A DNA stretch of 6,599 nt from Nitrospirales bacterium (GTDB lineage Bacteria > Nitrospirota > Nitrospiria > Nitrospirales > UBA8639): assembly GCA_021604265.1 (NCBI GenBank), contig BQIY01000129.1, positions 1 to 6,599 on the forward strand, given 5' to 3'. Below, one piece after another: positions 1 through 6,254 of the stretch (its first letter is position 1; every line of letters starts with the position of its first letter). The translations under genes and the position numbers were made by a program. Below the pieces are notes generated by a model, which was not told where the DNA came from, searched no databases, and saw nothing but the letters and a program-made list of their open reading frames with translations.

Positions 1-894
1 GGTGACAAACGCTTGCCAAGCATGCCGACCGTCTAATGGCTCATCCGGAAGCCGAAGCCAGGGAATATCGATCAAGGCGCTTCGATAGGCCTCTGCCATC
101 TGAGCTCGTTCCTTAATAAACGTGTCTAATTTCCCAAGCTGCACAAGCCCAACTGTCCCTTGAAGATCTGTCATACGATAATTAAAACCAAGAACATCAA
201 AATCAGGAAGCAGGTACGGACGTGAACCATGATGTCGTTCTTCTTCGGAAACAGATGCACCATGATTGCGCATTCGATTGACTCGTTCAGCCAACATATC
301 GTTATTTGTTGTGACCATCCCTCCCTCACCAGTTGTAATCGACTTGCGTGGATGGAAGGAAAAGACTCCCACATCACCTAACGCACCAGCAAAACGACTA
401 TGAGATGTCGCACCCGCAGCACAGGCTGCATCTTCCACAATTGCAATATCTGATCGCAAAACTGTTCGCAACGCCTTGACATCCGCACAGAGGCCAAACA
501 GGTGCACCGGAATGATCGCCTTGGTACGTGAAGTGATGCGACGTTCTACATCTTTGACATCGACATTGAATGTCACACGGTCAACATCTGCCAATACGGG
601 TGTCGCTCCGCAATAGATAACGGCGTTTGCCGTTGCGACCCAGGTAAAGGCCGGAAGAATGACCTCATCACCAGCCTTGATATCCAGAGCGGCAAGCGCC
701 AGATGAAGCCCTGTGGTCGCAGAAGTGACAGCAATGGCATGCTTGACGTTGTGGTGATAGGCGAAAGCTTTTTCAAAGGCAGCAACCTTTGGACCTTGCG
801 TTAACCATCCGCTTTCAATCGGTTCACGGAGAGCCTGCCACTCTTCTTCACCTAAACTTGGAGTGGCAATTTGGATCTTCCTTCTTTCACGCAT
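1..894 (-). CDS. DegT/DnrJ/EryC1/StrS family PLP-dependent sugar aminotransferase, 3' end cut by window edge
   Basis: The frame is open for 298 codons from ATG at 894 down to base 1 with no stop, so the C-terminus is missing; family members are usually 360-400 residues. It resembles PLP enzymes that transfer an amino group, usually from glutamate, to a keto nucleotide-sugar in the cytoplasm. Visible signatures are the TSATTGLHLAL phosphate-binding stretch (about residues 57-67), EDAAC with Asp155 expected to contact the PLP ring nitrogen, HPRKSITTGEGG with Lys184 as the Schiff-base lysine, and FNYRMTDLQ (238-246). The HPRK-S-ITTGEGG form resembles perosamine-synthase-like members more than WbpE. 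The start overlaps the end of the upstream epimerase by 8 nt (ATGCGTGA), which implies translational coupling. The family is secure; the sugar substrate and the carbon aminated (C3 or C4) cannot be told from sequence. Confidence 0.95.
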   Translation of the reverse strand, partial: MRERRKIQIATPSLGEEEWQALREPIESGWLTQGPKVAAFEKAFAYHHNVKHAIAVTSATTGLHLALAALDIKAGDEVILPAFTWVATANAVIYCGATPVLADVDRVTFNVDVKDVERRITSRTKAIIPVHLFGLCADVKALRTVLRSDIAIVEDAACAAGATSHSRFAGALGDVGVFSFHPRKSITTGEGGMVTTNNDMLAERVNRMRNHGASVSEEERHHGSRPYLLPDFDVLGFNYRMTDLQGTVGLVQLGKLDTFIKERAQMAEAYRSALIDIPWLRLPDEPLDGRHAWQAFVT

Positions 895-1891
895 TCTCTG
901 CCCCAATCACGAGCCGCCGTCGAGTGACTTCTTCTATATGCTTTTTTCTCCACTCTATAAGGCCTCGAAGTCCTTGCTCCAGACCAACTTCTGAAGAGAA
1001 ACCAATTTCGGCTTTCGCCCGCTTTGGGGAACCAATCCGGTTTCGAACTAATGTGGCTTGACTACGTGGAGCATAATTAATTGATAGTTGGCAATCCGTC
1101 AGCTTCACGATGAGTTCAGCCAGTTCTTTCAAGGACGTCCGTGTCCCTGTCCCCACATTATAAAAACGGTCAACAACTTCAGACTTCATGGCGCAAAGGT
1201 TCGCCCGAGCACAATCCTCTACAGCAATAAAATCGAACGCTTCGGTCCCATCACCTAAAATGGTCGGACCTTGGCCTTTGTCAATGGCATCAAGCATTTT
1301 CATAATAACGGCAATATACGCACCCAGGTAGTCCTGACGAGGACCATACACATTCATATAGCGAAGACCGACAGCCTGTAATCCATAGCGATAATGGAAC
1401 GAGCGCACCATGGCCTCTCCTGCAATTTTTGTCGCACCATAAAAGTTTTTGTTATTAAACGGATGCTCTTCGGTCATGGGTTCTTCTACCGCATCACCAT
1501 ACACTGAAGCCGATGAAGAGTAAACGAACCTCTTGACGTTATTCTGCACACAAGCTTCGAGAACATTGAATGTTCCTTTAACATTGACATCAAAAGCCGC
1601 ACGAGGATACTCATGGCATTGCAAAAGCCACAACGCCGCTAAATGAAATACTCCGTCCATACCCTTCATGGCCGAATCCAGAATGTCAGTCTGGCAGATA
1701 TCACCTCCGGCTTCATAAACCTTTACTCGAGGATCTCTTATTATTTCGCTCAAATTATCGAGACTACCTCGAACAAAGTTGTCGTAAATTACAACTTGCG
1801 CGACATCCTCTTTCAGAAGTTGATCAATAACATGTGACCCGATAAATCCAGCACCACCTATGACCAACATCTTCTGTCCCTTCAAATCCAC
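887..1891 (-). CDS. NAD-dependent nucleotide-sugar epimerase (extended SDR, GalE-like)
   Basis: A 334-residue extended short-chain dehydrogenase, the normal length for the family. The N-terminal Rossmann motif GGAGFIG (12-18) binds NAD. YSSSASVYG (124-132) supplies the catalytic Ser, probably Ser126, and YGATK supplies Tyr151 and Lys155. RYMNVYGPRQ (178-186) is the family's substrate-side loop, and GDGTEAFDFIAVEDCA (213-228) is typical of the C-terminal sugar-binding part. The active-site strand lacks the T-D-E triad of 4,6-dehydratases, so C4 epimerisation of a UDP-sugar is more likely than dehydration; this is inference. The start is GTG, supported by AAGGAG at 1898-1903 six bases upstream; an ATG two bases upstream is out of frame and stops after three codons. 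It follows the WbpE-like gene after 136 bp and overlaps the next aminotransferase by 8 nt, so the two products probably share a pathway. Confidence 0.93.
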   Translation of the reverse strand: MDLKGQKMLVIGGAGFIGSHVIDQLLKEDVAQVVIYDNFVRGSLDNLSEIIRDPRVKVYEAGGDICQTDILDSAMKGMDGVFHLAALWLLQCHEYPRAAFDVNVKGTFNVLEACVQNNVKRFVYSSSASVYGDAVEEPMTEEHPFNNKNFYGATKIAGEAMVRSFHYRYGLQAVGLRYMNVYGPRQDYLGAYIAVIMKMLDAIDKGQGPTILGDGTEAFDFIAVEDCARANLCAMKSEVVDRFYNVGTGTRTSLKELAELIVKLTDCQLSINYAPRSQATLVRNRIGSPKRAKAEIGFSSEVGLEQGLRGLIEWRKKHIEEVTRRRLVIGAENA

Positions 1892-2027
1892 ATTTCTCTC
1901 CTTCGTAAGTTGAATCTAACTCTTTCATTACTAAGGCCGTGCCATAGAGGACTACGGCGATCGAAATTGTATTCGTGTTCATAAGGCCGGGGAAACAATT
2001 GGTAATCCGGGCATCGCACGAAATACT
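1892..2027 (-). other. 136-bp gap between the WbpE-like gene and the epimerase
   Basis: No terminator-like stem followed by a T run and no convincing promoter is visible. It holds a strong Shine-Dalgarno sequence for the epimerase (AAGGAG, 1898-1903), the octamer CGGCCTTA twice on the minus strand, and a minus-strand open frame beginning at ATG 1982 that runs into the epimerase in another frame (see findings). The simplest reading is one transcript running through. Confidence 0.45.
1898..1903 (-). promoter_or_regulatory. Shine-Dalgarno site of the epimerase, decides the GTG start
   Basis: AAGGAG on the minus strand lies six bases before the GTG at 1891. It fixes that GTG as the start rather than Met8 within the gene, which would cut into the Rossmann strand just before GGAGFIG. 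Confidence 0.75.
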
Positions 2028-3176
2028 CTAATTATTTCCATCACAGTAAAACTGCTGAATTACCTCGACGACAGTCTGTTGTTGCTCCCTTTTTAGCTCT
2101 GGAAAAATTGGCAAGCCAATAGTCTCTAATGCTGCGGACTCCGACTCAGGGAAATCTCCTTTTTGATATCCCAAATAGGAGAAACATTCCTGCAGATGAA
2201 AAGGAACAGGGTAATAGACTTCGCATCCGACCCCTTGCCCCTTGAGATACTCCCGAAGAGCATCACGTTGCCTTAGTCGAATGATGAATTGGTTATAAAT
2301 ATGGTAGTGCACTACACCAGAATCTTTATAGACAAGAACGGGAAGCTTCACACCTGCAATTTTTGCCAAACCACTGTCTTGAAATAATTGTTCGTATACA
2401 TCAGCATTACATTGCCGTTCACGAGTCCACCTATCCAAATACTTCAATTTCACATTGAGGATAGCTGCCTGCAGCGCGTCTAATCGGAAATTTCCTCCTA
2501 CCGATGAGTGGTAATACTTGGGTTTACTTCCTTGAACTCGGAGGATTCGAATTTGATCAGCCAAATCACGATCATTCGTTACGACCATACCACCATCCCC
2601 CATACCACCAAGGTTCTTACTTGGGAAAAACGAAAGACAACCGAGCGTGCCCATACTCCCAGCACGTCGACCATCTCGATAATCGGCACCAATCGCTTGG
2701 GCCGCATCTTCGACTACGGCTAATCCATGCCGCTCAGCGACATGTAAAATCTCAGACATTTCCGCACATTGTCCATACAAATGGACCACAATAATCGCCT
2801 TGGTCCGTGAGGTAATGGCGTGCTCCAACAATGCTGGGTTCAGATTATAGGTATGAGGGTCAATATCCACAAAAATAGGTTTGGCCCCAAGTCTGGCAAT
2901 ACAACCTGCCGTGGCAAAAAAAGAAAATGCCGTTGTAATGACCTCATCACCTGGCTGAAGTTTTAACGCCATAAGCGACACCAACAACGCATCCGTTCCT
3001 GAAGACACACCAATCGCATGTTCTGTTTGACAATAATCAGCCAACCGTTTTTCTAACCCAGTGACTTCAGGCCCCAAAATATACGCATTATTTCGCATGA
3101 CCATTTCAATCGCTTCTAGCATTTCATCATAAATTGGCTCATGCTGAGCTTGTAAATCTAATAAAGGAACATTCAT
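2028..3176 (-). CDS. wbpE: WbpE-like UDP-3-keto-sugar C3 aminotransferase (DegT/DnrJ/EryC1/StrS family)
   Basis: A complete 382-residue PLP aminotransferase. Landmarks are [11 protein letters not shown] (58-68), [11 protein letters not shown] (81-91), EDAAQAIGA with Asp157 and Gln160, [15 protein letters not shown] with Lys187 as the PLP Schiff-base lysine, and [14 protein letters not shown] (227-240). The FFPSKNLG form and the [11 protein letters not shown] start are characteristic of the WbpE/WlbC/DesV/QdtB branch, which aminates C3 of 3-keto nucleotide sugars using glutamate. Its ATG overlaps the stop of the upstream dehydrogenase-acetyltransferase fusion as ATGA, with AGAGGAG about nine bases upstream. 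Beside that fusion the likely reaction is UDP-3-keto-GlcNAcA to UDP-GlcNAc3NA, between the two reactions of the fusion protein. A TDP-3-keto-6-deoxyhexose aminotransferase is the alternative. Family certain; substrate inferred from the neighbour. Confidence 0.93.
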   Translation of the reverse strand: MNVPLLDLQAQHEPIYDEMLEAIEMVMRNNAYILGPEVTGLEKRLADYCQTEHAIGVSSGTDALLVSLMALKLQPGDEVITTAFSFFATAGCIARLGAKPIFVDIDPHTYNLNPALLEHAITSRTKAIIVVHLYGQCAEMSEILHVAERHGLAVVEDAAQAIGADYRDGRRAGSMGTLGCLSFFPSKNLGGMGDGGMVVTNDRDLADQIRILRVQGSKPKYYHSSVGGNFRLDALQAAILNVKLKYLDRWTRERQCNADVYEQLFQDSGLAKIAGVKLPVLVYKDSGVVHYHIYNQFIIRLRQRDALREYLKGQGVGCEVYYPVPFHLQECFSYLGYQKGDFPESESAALETIGLPIFPELKREQQQTVVEVIQQFYCDGNN

Positions 3177-4783
3177 GAGCCCGATCTCCTCTGTCCACTC
3201 TGATCGACATGACGAATAAGGCCGAGATCACTTTCAAAATAGTGATCTTGACAAACATGGCATTTCCACACGTTCGACTCTTCATGAATAAGTTTGTTTC
3301 CACATCGACACATCCATCCAATCTGCCGAGCAGGATTTCCGACAAGCAGAGCAAAGGCAGGAACATCGCGCAACACAACGGCACCTGCCCCGATAAACGC
3401 ATATTGTCCAATTGTAATCCCACAGAGAATAGTTGAATTAGCCCCGAGCGTCGCACCCTGCTTGACTAATGTCGGCATGAGCTCTGTCATTCTTGGCACT
3501 TCACTCCGAGGGTTGAAAACATTTGTGAACACCATAGAAGGGCCACAAAAGACAAAATCTTCTAACGTGACCCCTTCATATACCGACACATTATTTTGAA
3601 TTTTCACGCCTTTACCCACGGTCACGTTTGGGCCAACGACCACGTTTTGACCAATCTTACAATTTTCGCCAATCAACGTGCCTGTTAAAATATGAGTACT
3701 GTGCCAAATCGTTGTTCCGGCTCCAATCTCGACACCATCATCGACAAAAGCCGAAGTATGCGCAAAAAAGTTTTTTTCGATGACTTGGGCTTGCTGCTCT
3801 TGACGAGACCAATCTTTCTCTAAAGCTTCTTGACATCGCTGAAGAACGGTCAACACTTTCACCCCCTCTTCACCATCTGTTCTTGGAGTGTTTCTCGACT
3901 GTACACAATCAAGAAAGTGTATGCATTCAGCACGAAGAGGCTCCTCATGCTCATACTCAACTACCTGTGCGTCAGCTTTGCTCGCTACCGGAATGTTACC
4001 TTTCCAATCAATAGAATGCGGGAACAACAGGAGCTTGTCTTTCTTTTCCAGATCGTTGAACACCGCCATTTTACGGTCTCCGACAACAACCAACTTTTGT
4101 TCCTTGAAAGGGTGAAGCCACGAAACAAAGATATGAGCCTTTACTCCACTGGGAAACGAAAGAAGACTCACTGTCACATCAGCAATTTGATGGTGAAGGT
4201 AATTCCCTCCCTGTGCTCGAATACTTTCTGGCCGTTCATTAATGAGCCCTAAGATGACAGAAATATCATGTGGCGCAAATGACCAGAGGATATTCTCTTC
4301 TCGCCGTATTTGACCAAGGTTAAGTCGATTGGAATAGATATATTGTATTCGCCCAAGCTCGCCAGACTCGACGAGCTCTTTAAGTGTTAAAACGGCAGGG
4401 TGGTACCAGAGAAGATGCCCAACCATGAGAATACGTTGCTGCTTCTTAGCTACAGCAACTAATTCCTTACCTTCCTGCTCCGATAAACACAGTGGCTTCT
4501 CCACCAGAACATCCTTGTTAGCCAACAAGGCTTTTTTGACCAATTCTCCATGTGATTCAGCCGGAGTTGCAATAGCGACTGCCGCAATGGATGGATTCAT
4601 AAGAACAGCCGGATACGCTGTCTCAACATGAATGGAAGGGTAATTGGCGGAAAGCGCTTGCAATCGCTCAGGATCGCTATCACAAATTACGGCCAACCGA
4701 TTCAATTCATGAAAATTTCTGACAAGGTTTTTCCCCCAATACCCCGCCCCAATGACCGCAATATTTTTTTGGTTATTTTCCAC
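3173..4783 (-). CDS. Bifunctional WbpB/WlbA-like dehydrogenase fused to WbpD/WlbB-like N-acetyltransferase, with C-terminal zinc ribbon
   Basis: A 536-residue fusion. Residues 7-330 are a Gfo/Idh/MocA oxidoreductase: GAGYWG (12-17, NAD binding), VEKPLCLS with the conserved EKP lysine Lys96, and FAPHDISV (169-176) with the His-Asp pair of the WlbA group. This half should oxidise C3 of UDP-GlcNAcA. Residues about 333-490 are a left-handed beta-helix acyltransferase built of hexapeptide repeats ([36 protein letters not shown]), with the signature [14 protein letters not shown] (418-431) and ending [10 protein letters not shown]; this half should acetylate the 3-amino group using acetyl-CoA. Residues 491-511 form a CxC-x13-CxxC knuckle (Cys492, 494, 508, 511), followed by a polar tail. 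The GTG start has only a weak ribosome site, but an in-frame TAG four codons upstream and no nearby alternative fix it. Standalone homologues are about 316 and 190 residues, so both halves look complete. Confidence 0.92.
   Translation of the reverse strand: MENNQKNIAVIGAGYWGKNLVRNFHELNRLAVICDSDPERLQALSANYPSIHVETAYPAVLMNPSIAAVAIATPAESHGELVKKALLANKDVLVEKPLCLSEQEGKELVAVAKKQQRILMVGHLLWYHPAVLTLKELVESGELGRIQYIYSNRLNLGQIRREENILWSFAPHDISVILGLINERPESIRAQGGNYLHHQIADVTVSLLSFPSGVKAHIFVSWLHPFKEQKLVVVGDRKMAVFNDLEKKDKLLLFPHSIDWKGNIPVASKADAQVVEYEHEEPLRAECIHFLDCVQSRNTPRTDGEEGVKVLTVLQRCQEALEKDWSRQEQQAQVIEKNFFAHTSAFVDDGVEIGAGTTIWHSTHILTGTLIGENCKIGQNVVVGPNVTVGKGVKIQNNVSVYEGVTLEDFVFCGPSMVFTNVFNPRSEVPRMTELMPTLVKQGATLGANSTILCGITIGQYAFIGAGAVVLRDVPAFALLVGNPARQIGWMCRCGNKLIHEESNVWKCHVCQDHYFESDLGLIRHVDQSGQRRSGS
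3185..3192 (-). promoter_or_regulatory. Shine-Dalgarno site of the WbpE-like gene, inside the end of the fusion gene
   Basis: AGAGGAGA on the minus strand lies eight bases before the ATG at 3176, within the last codons of the upstream gene. With the ATGA overlap it lets ribosomes finishing the fusion gene restart on the aminotransferase and should keep the two products in fixed proportion. Confidence 0.7.
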
Positions 4784-4936
4784 TATATGACTCTACGCCT
4801 TCTTGTCATTCCCGTTGTAGAAATACATCGTCTTTACAGAGAAAACTAGGGATTTCATTGAAAACACAGCAGTAGCAACGGCCAGGAGCAGATAACGATA
4901 AAAACACTGAGGAATCGATCCAAGAGAAACCAAAAG
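4784..4936 (-). other. 153-bp gap between the NusG paralogue and the sugar genes
   Basis: No Rho-independent terminator, strong promoter or long stem is visible on the minus strand. The region could be the leader of the biosynthetic genes, where a UpxY/LoaP protein might load. A frame in register with the NusG paralogue is open from its stop to TAG at 4793-4795 (47 codons) and includes the hydrophobic run YRYLLLAVATAVFS; it has no convincing start signal. GGCCGTTGC (4880-4888, minus) partly resembles the ops core of RfaH systems, but not well enough to call. Confidence 0.4.
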
Positions 4937-5455
4937 TTAGAGAGGCATAACATCCATCGCATTCACGTCAACCGCAAGAGCCTGTTGTATTAAACGAACA
5001 CCAACAGCCAAACGGTGTCCTTCTTTTTTCCGCAATAGTACCCCACGCACCCCCTTTAATACCCCGCCAACGACTTCAACACTCATACCTTCTTGCAGAT
5101 ATGGATGGGGATCATAATGCAGAACACTTGCGATCACGGCTTTCAATGATGAAATCTCCTCATCAGGTATCACTGCAGGGTGCTGACCGCACCCGACGAT
5201 ATCCACAACTCCAACAATTTTCAAAACTGGAAGCTTTTCCTTCAATGAAAGGCGAACAAAACAATATCCAGGAAAAAGGGGAGCCTCAACCTCTTTCTTC
5301 CGATCTCTCCATTGACTAATCCGTTTGACCGTGGGAAGGAGCGCTTCCACCCCTTCGTGTCCTAACCTTTCCCGAACGACTTTTTCATGGCGGGATTTCG
5401 TACGAAGTGCGTACCAACAGGTACGACGCTCAATTTTTTCCTGCACGTCGAACAC
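4937..5455 (-). CDS. NusG paralogue, UpxY/LoaP-type transcription antiterminator of a polysaccharide locus
   Basis: A 172-residue specialised NusG. The NGN domain spans about residues 12-108 and shows the family start CWYALRTKSRHEKVVRERL, the PLFPGYCFVRL core (59-69) and a hydrophobic VVDIVGCG strand (83-90). The C-terminal KOW domain is about 122-155 (GMSVEVVGGVLKGVRGVLL). Such proteins bind elongating RNA polymerase after recruitment to a nascent-RNA or DNA signal and allow read-through of long polysaccharide operons. A housekeeping NusG normally sits beside secE and ribosomal protein genes, whereas this one heads a sugar cluster, supporting the specialised role. The start is GTG, with GAAAGGG at 5463-5469 seven bases upstream. 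It follows the winged-helix regulator by 97 bp, a gap containing a stem-loop. Family certain; which of UpxY, LoaP or another subfamily is not resolved. Confidence 0.93.
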   Translation of the reverse strand: MFDVQEKIERRTCWYALRTKSRHEKVVRERLGHEGVEALLPTVKRISQWRDRKKEVEAPLFPGYCFVRLSLKEKLPVLKIVGVVDIVGCGQHPAVIPDEEISSLKAVIASVLHYDPHPYLQEGMSVEVVGGVLKGVRGVLLRKKEGHRLAVGVRLIQQALAVDVNAMDVMPL

Positions 5456-5462
5456 AGCTTCG

Positions 5463-5469
5463 CCCTTTC
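5463..5469 (-). promoter_or_regulatory. Shine-Dalgarno site of the NusG paralogue, decides the GTG start
   Basis: GAAAGGG on the minus strand lies seven bases before the GTG at 5455. It supports this start over the second in-frame GTG three codons later. Confidence 0.65.
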
Positions 5470-5511
5470 ACTTACACTCGAAGTTTCTCGATCTGCATGA
5501 CGCCACGTTGT

Positions 5512-5537
5512 CTAATAGTCACTCGTCTGACTATTAG
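5512..5537. repeat. Perfect 10-bp inverted repeat (stem-loop) before the NusG paralogue
   Basis: Plus strand CTAATAGTCA at 5512-5521 and its exact complement TGACTATTAG at 5528-5537 flank the 6-base loop CTCGTC. It lies 15 bases past the regulator's stop and 56 bases before the GTG of the NusG paralogue. No T run follows on the transcribed strand, so an ordinary Rho-independent terminator is unlikely. It could be a protein-binding DNA dyad, or an RNA hairpin in the leader of the antiterminator gene. Confidence 0.75.
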
Positions 5538-5545
5538 TGAACATC
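5535..5545 (-). promoter_or_regulatory. Copy of the GATGTTCACTA element in the leader of the NusG paralogue
   Basis: The minus-strand 11-mer GATGTTCACTA is identical to the one at 6159-6169 in the control region of the winged-helix gene. It contains the TGTTCA half-site and abuts the 10-bp stem. It may be a second binding site of the same regulator; the sequence identity is seen, the function is inferred. Confidence 0.4.
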
Positions 5546-5552
5546 TCTGCCG

Positions 5553-6131
5553 CTAGACAACCGTAAACACATTTTCTGCTGGTATATGCAAAGCAAGAAG
5601 TTTTGTTCTATTTGTTTCGATGTGCGCGAGATCACTAATCAAAATGGCATCAAACGTCCAATTTTGCAGCGACTCTAGATTAGTACAAGGAAAAGAAAGA
5701 AAACTGTCAGCTAGCTCGTCTGAAACAAATCCCACCAAGGTCAAATCGCTTTCCTGAAGCGCGAGATAGGCAAATTCGGCCAATTCTCCGACACCGTAAA
5801 TAACAATTCGTTTCTTCCCCAGTTGACTCAAGTCAGCCAATGTCTGATTCAGTCTTTGCCGAACATCTCGGTAGTAGGTTAAGGAATACTGGAGGTATTC
5901 ATAGGTCAACCGTGACTTTTCTTTTAGACCGCGTGGCGTCAGAAGATACCGAATTCGATTTTTGGGGATGGTGGTGATTTTAATATGCCCTTTTCGTACT
6001 AATCTCTTGAGGTAGAGATTCGTTAATCCTAAGGCCACACCAAGTTTGAGAGCGAGCGAGCGCTGAGTGAGGACAGGATTTTGCTCAATCTCTTGGAGAA
6101 CAAAAAGAGCGCGTTGACCATCCTTATCCAT
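5553..6131 (-). CDS. EPS-locus winged-helix transcriptional regulator with C-terminal Rossmann-like domain
   Basis: 192 residues from ATG at 6131. Residues about 5-70 form a winged helix-turn-helix: LTQRSLALKLGVALGLTNLYLKRLVRKGHI holds the turn and recognition helix, and TTIPKNRIRYLLTPRG is the beta wing, as in MarR-type regulators linked to EPS loci. A basic helical linker (71-105) leads to a Rossmann-like half (107-192) beginning RIVIYGVGELAEFAYLAL (GxG at 113-115). That half resembles the nucleotide-sugar Rossmann domains of PglD and CapD-type proteins and may sense a nucleotide or sugar nucleotide; this is inference. A TTG at 6152 would add seven residues, but AGGG at 6140-6143, eight bases before ATG 6131, favours the ATG. 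It precedes the NusG paralogue and follows a dyad cluster that may be its own operator. No membrane segment is seen. Confidence 0.85.
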   Translation of the reverse strand: MDKDGQRALFVLQEIEQNPVLTQRSLALKLGVALGLTNLYLKRLVRKGHIKITTIPKNRIRYLLTPRGLKEKSRLTYEYLQYSLTYYRDVRQRLNQTLADLSQLGKKRIVIYGVGELAEFAYLALQESDLTLVGFVSDELADSFLSFPCTNLESLQNWTFDAILISDLAHIETNRTKLLALHIPAENVFTVV

Positions 6132-6139
6132 CAGAAATA

Positions 6140-6143
6140 CCCT
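6140..6143 (-). promoter_or_regulatory. Shine-Dalgarno site choosing ATG 6131 for the winged-helix regulator
   Basis: GCAGGG on the minus strand ends eight bases before the ATG at 6131. The competing TTG at 6152 is preceded by ACTAGCCGAAT, with no purine-rich site, so the shorter 192-residue protein is preferred. Confidence 0.55.
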
Positions 6144-6161
6144 GCGCTTCAATTCGGCTAG

Positions 6162-6190
6162 TGAACATCATCTTGTTCATATATTGAACA
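6162..6190. promoter_or_regulatory. Operator-like cluster of three TGTTCA/TGAACA half-sites
   Basis: On the plus strand TGAACA (6162-6167), TGTTCA (6174-6179) and TGAACA (6185-6190) follow one another with spacers of 6 and 5 bases, alternating in orientation. Neighbouring sites start 12 and 11 bases apart, about one helical turn. The last two form the 17-bp dyad TGTTCA-N5-TGAACA. The cluster lies just downstream of a -35-like TTGACA and 31-60 bases before the regulator's ATG, a usual place for an autoregulatory operator. Confidence 0.5.
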
Positions 6191-6210
6191 TAAATCCAAA
6201 CATGTGTCAA
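6182..6210 (-). promoter_or_regulatory. Candidate promoter of the regulator gene
   Basis: TTGACA on the minus strand at 6205-6210 matches the sigma-70 -35 consensus exactly. Seventeen to 21 bases on, the sequence is AT-rich (CAATATATG), but no hexamer at ideal spacing matches TATAAT well: TCAATA at 17, CAATAT at 18, TATATG at 21. The weak -10 lies inside the dyad. Transcription would begin about 45 bases before ATG 6131. Confidence 0.4.
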
Positions 6211-6254
6211 GATGATTTTCCTTGAAGATTTTGTGGTGGTGCGAAGCATGCTCG

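Noticed and set aside
1885..1893. ATG at 1893 as the epimerase start
   Set aside because: It is out of frame and meets TGA after three codons (ATG TGG ATT TGA).
2504..2794. Plus-strand open frames opposite the WbpE-like gene
   Set aside because: They are antisense to conserved PLP-enzyme codons, have low-complexity His/Tyr/Pro-rich products and no ribosome site.
3139..3456. 105-codon minus-strand open frame
   Set aside because: It is the alternative frame of the acetyltransferase 3' end and the aminotransferase start; both real frames carry family motifs.
3830..4252. 140-codon plus-strand open frame
   Set aside because: It lies opposite the Rossmann-oxidoreductase half of the fusion gene, whose motifs are unmistakable; the translated plus-strand protein has no recognisable domain.
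4880..4888. GGCCGTTGC resembling the ops/JUMPStart core GGCGGTAGC
   Set aside because: Only 7 of 9 positions match and the flanks differ; the regulator here is of UpxY/LoaP type rather than RfaH, so an ops element is not expected.
5471..5490. Short repeat around CTTCGAG before the NusG paralogue
   Set aside because: Only 4-5 bp of pairing is possible, too weak to call a structure beside the 10-bp stem.
5512..5537. Reading the 10-bp stem as a Rho-independent terminator
   Set aside because: The stem is AT-rich and no T run follows on the transcribed strand (ACAACGTGGC comes next).
6150..6152. TTG as the start of the winged-helix regulator
   Set aside because: There is no purine-rich site before it, whereas ATG 6131 has AGGG at eight bases; the extra seven residues add nothing to the domain.
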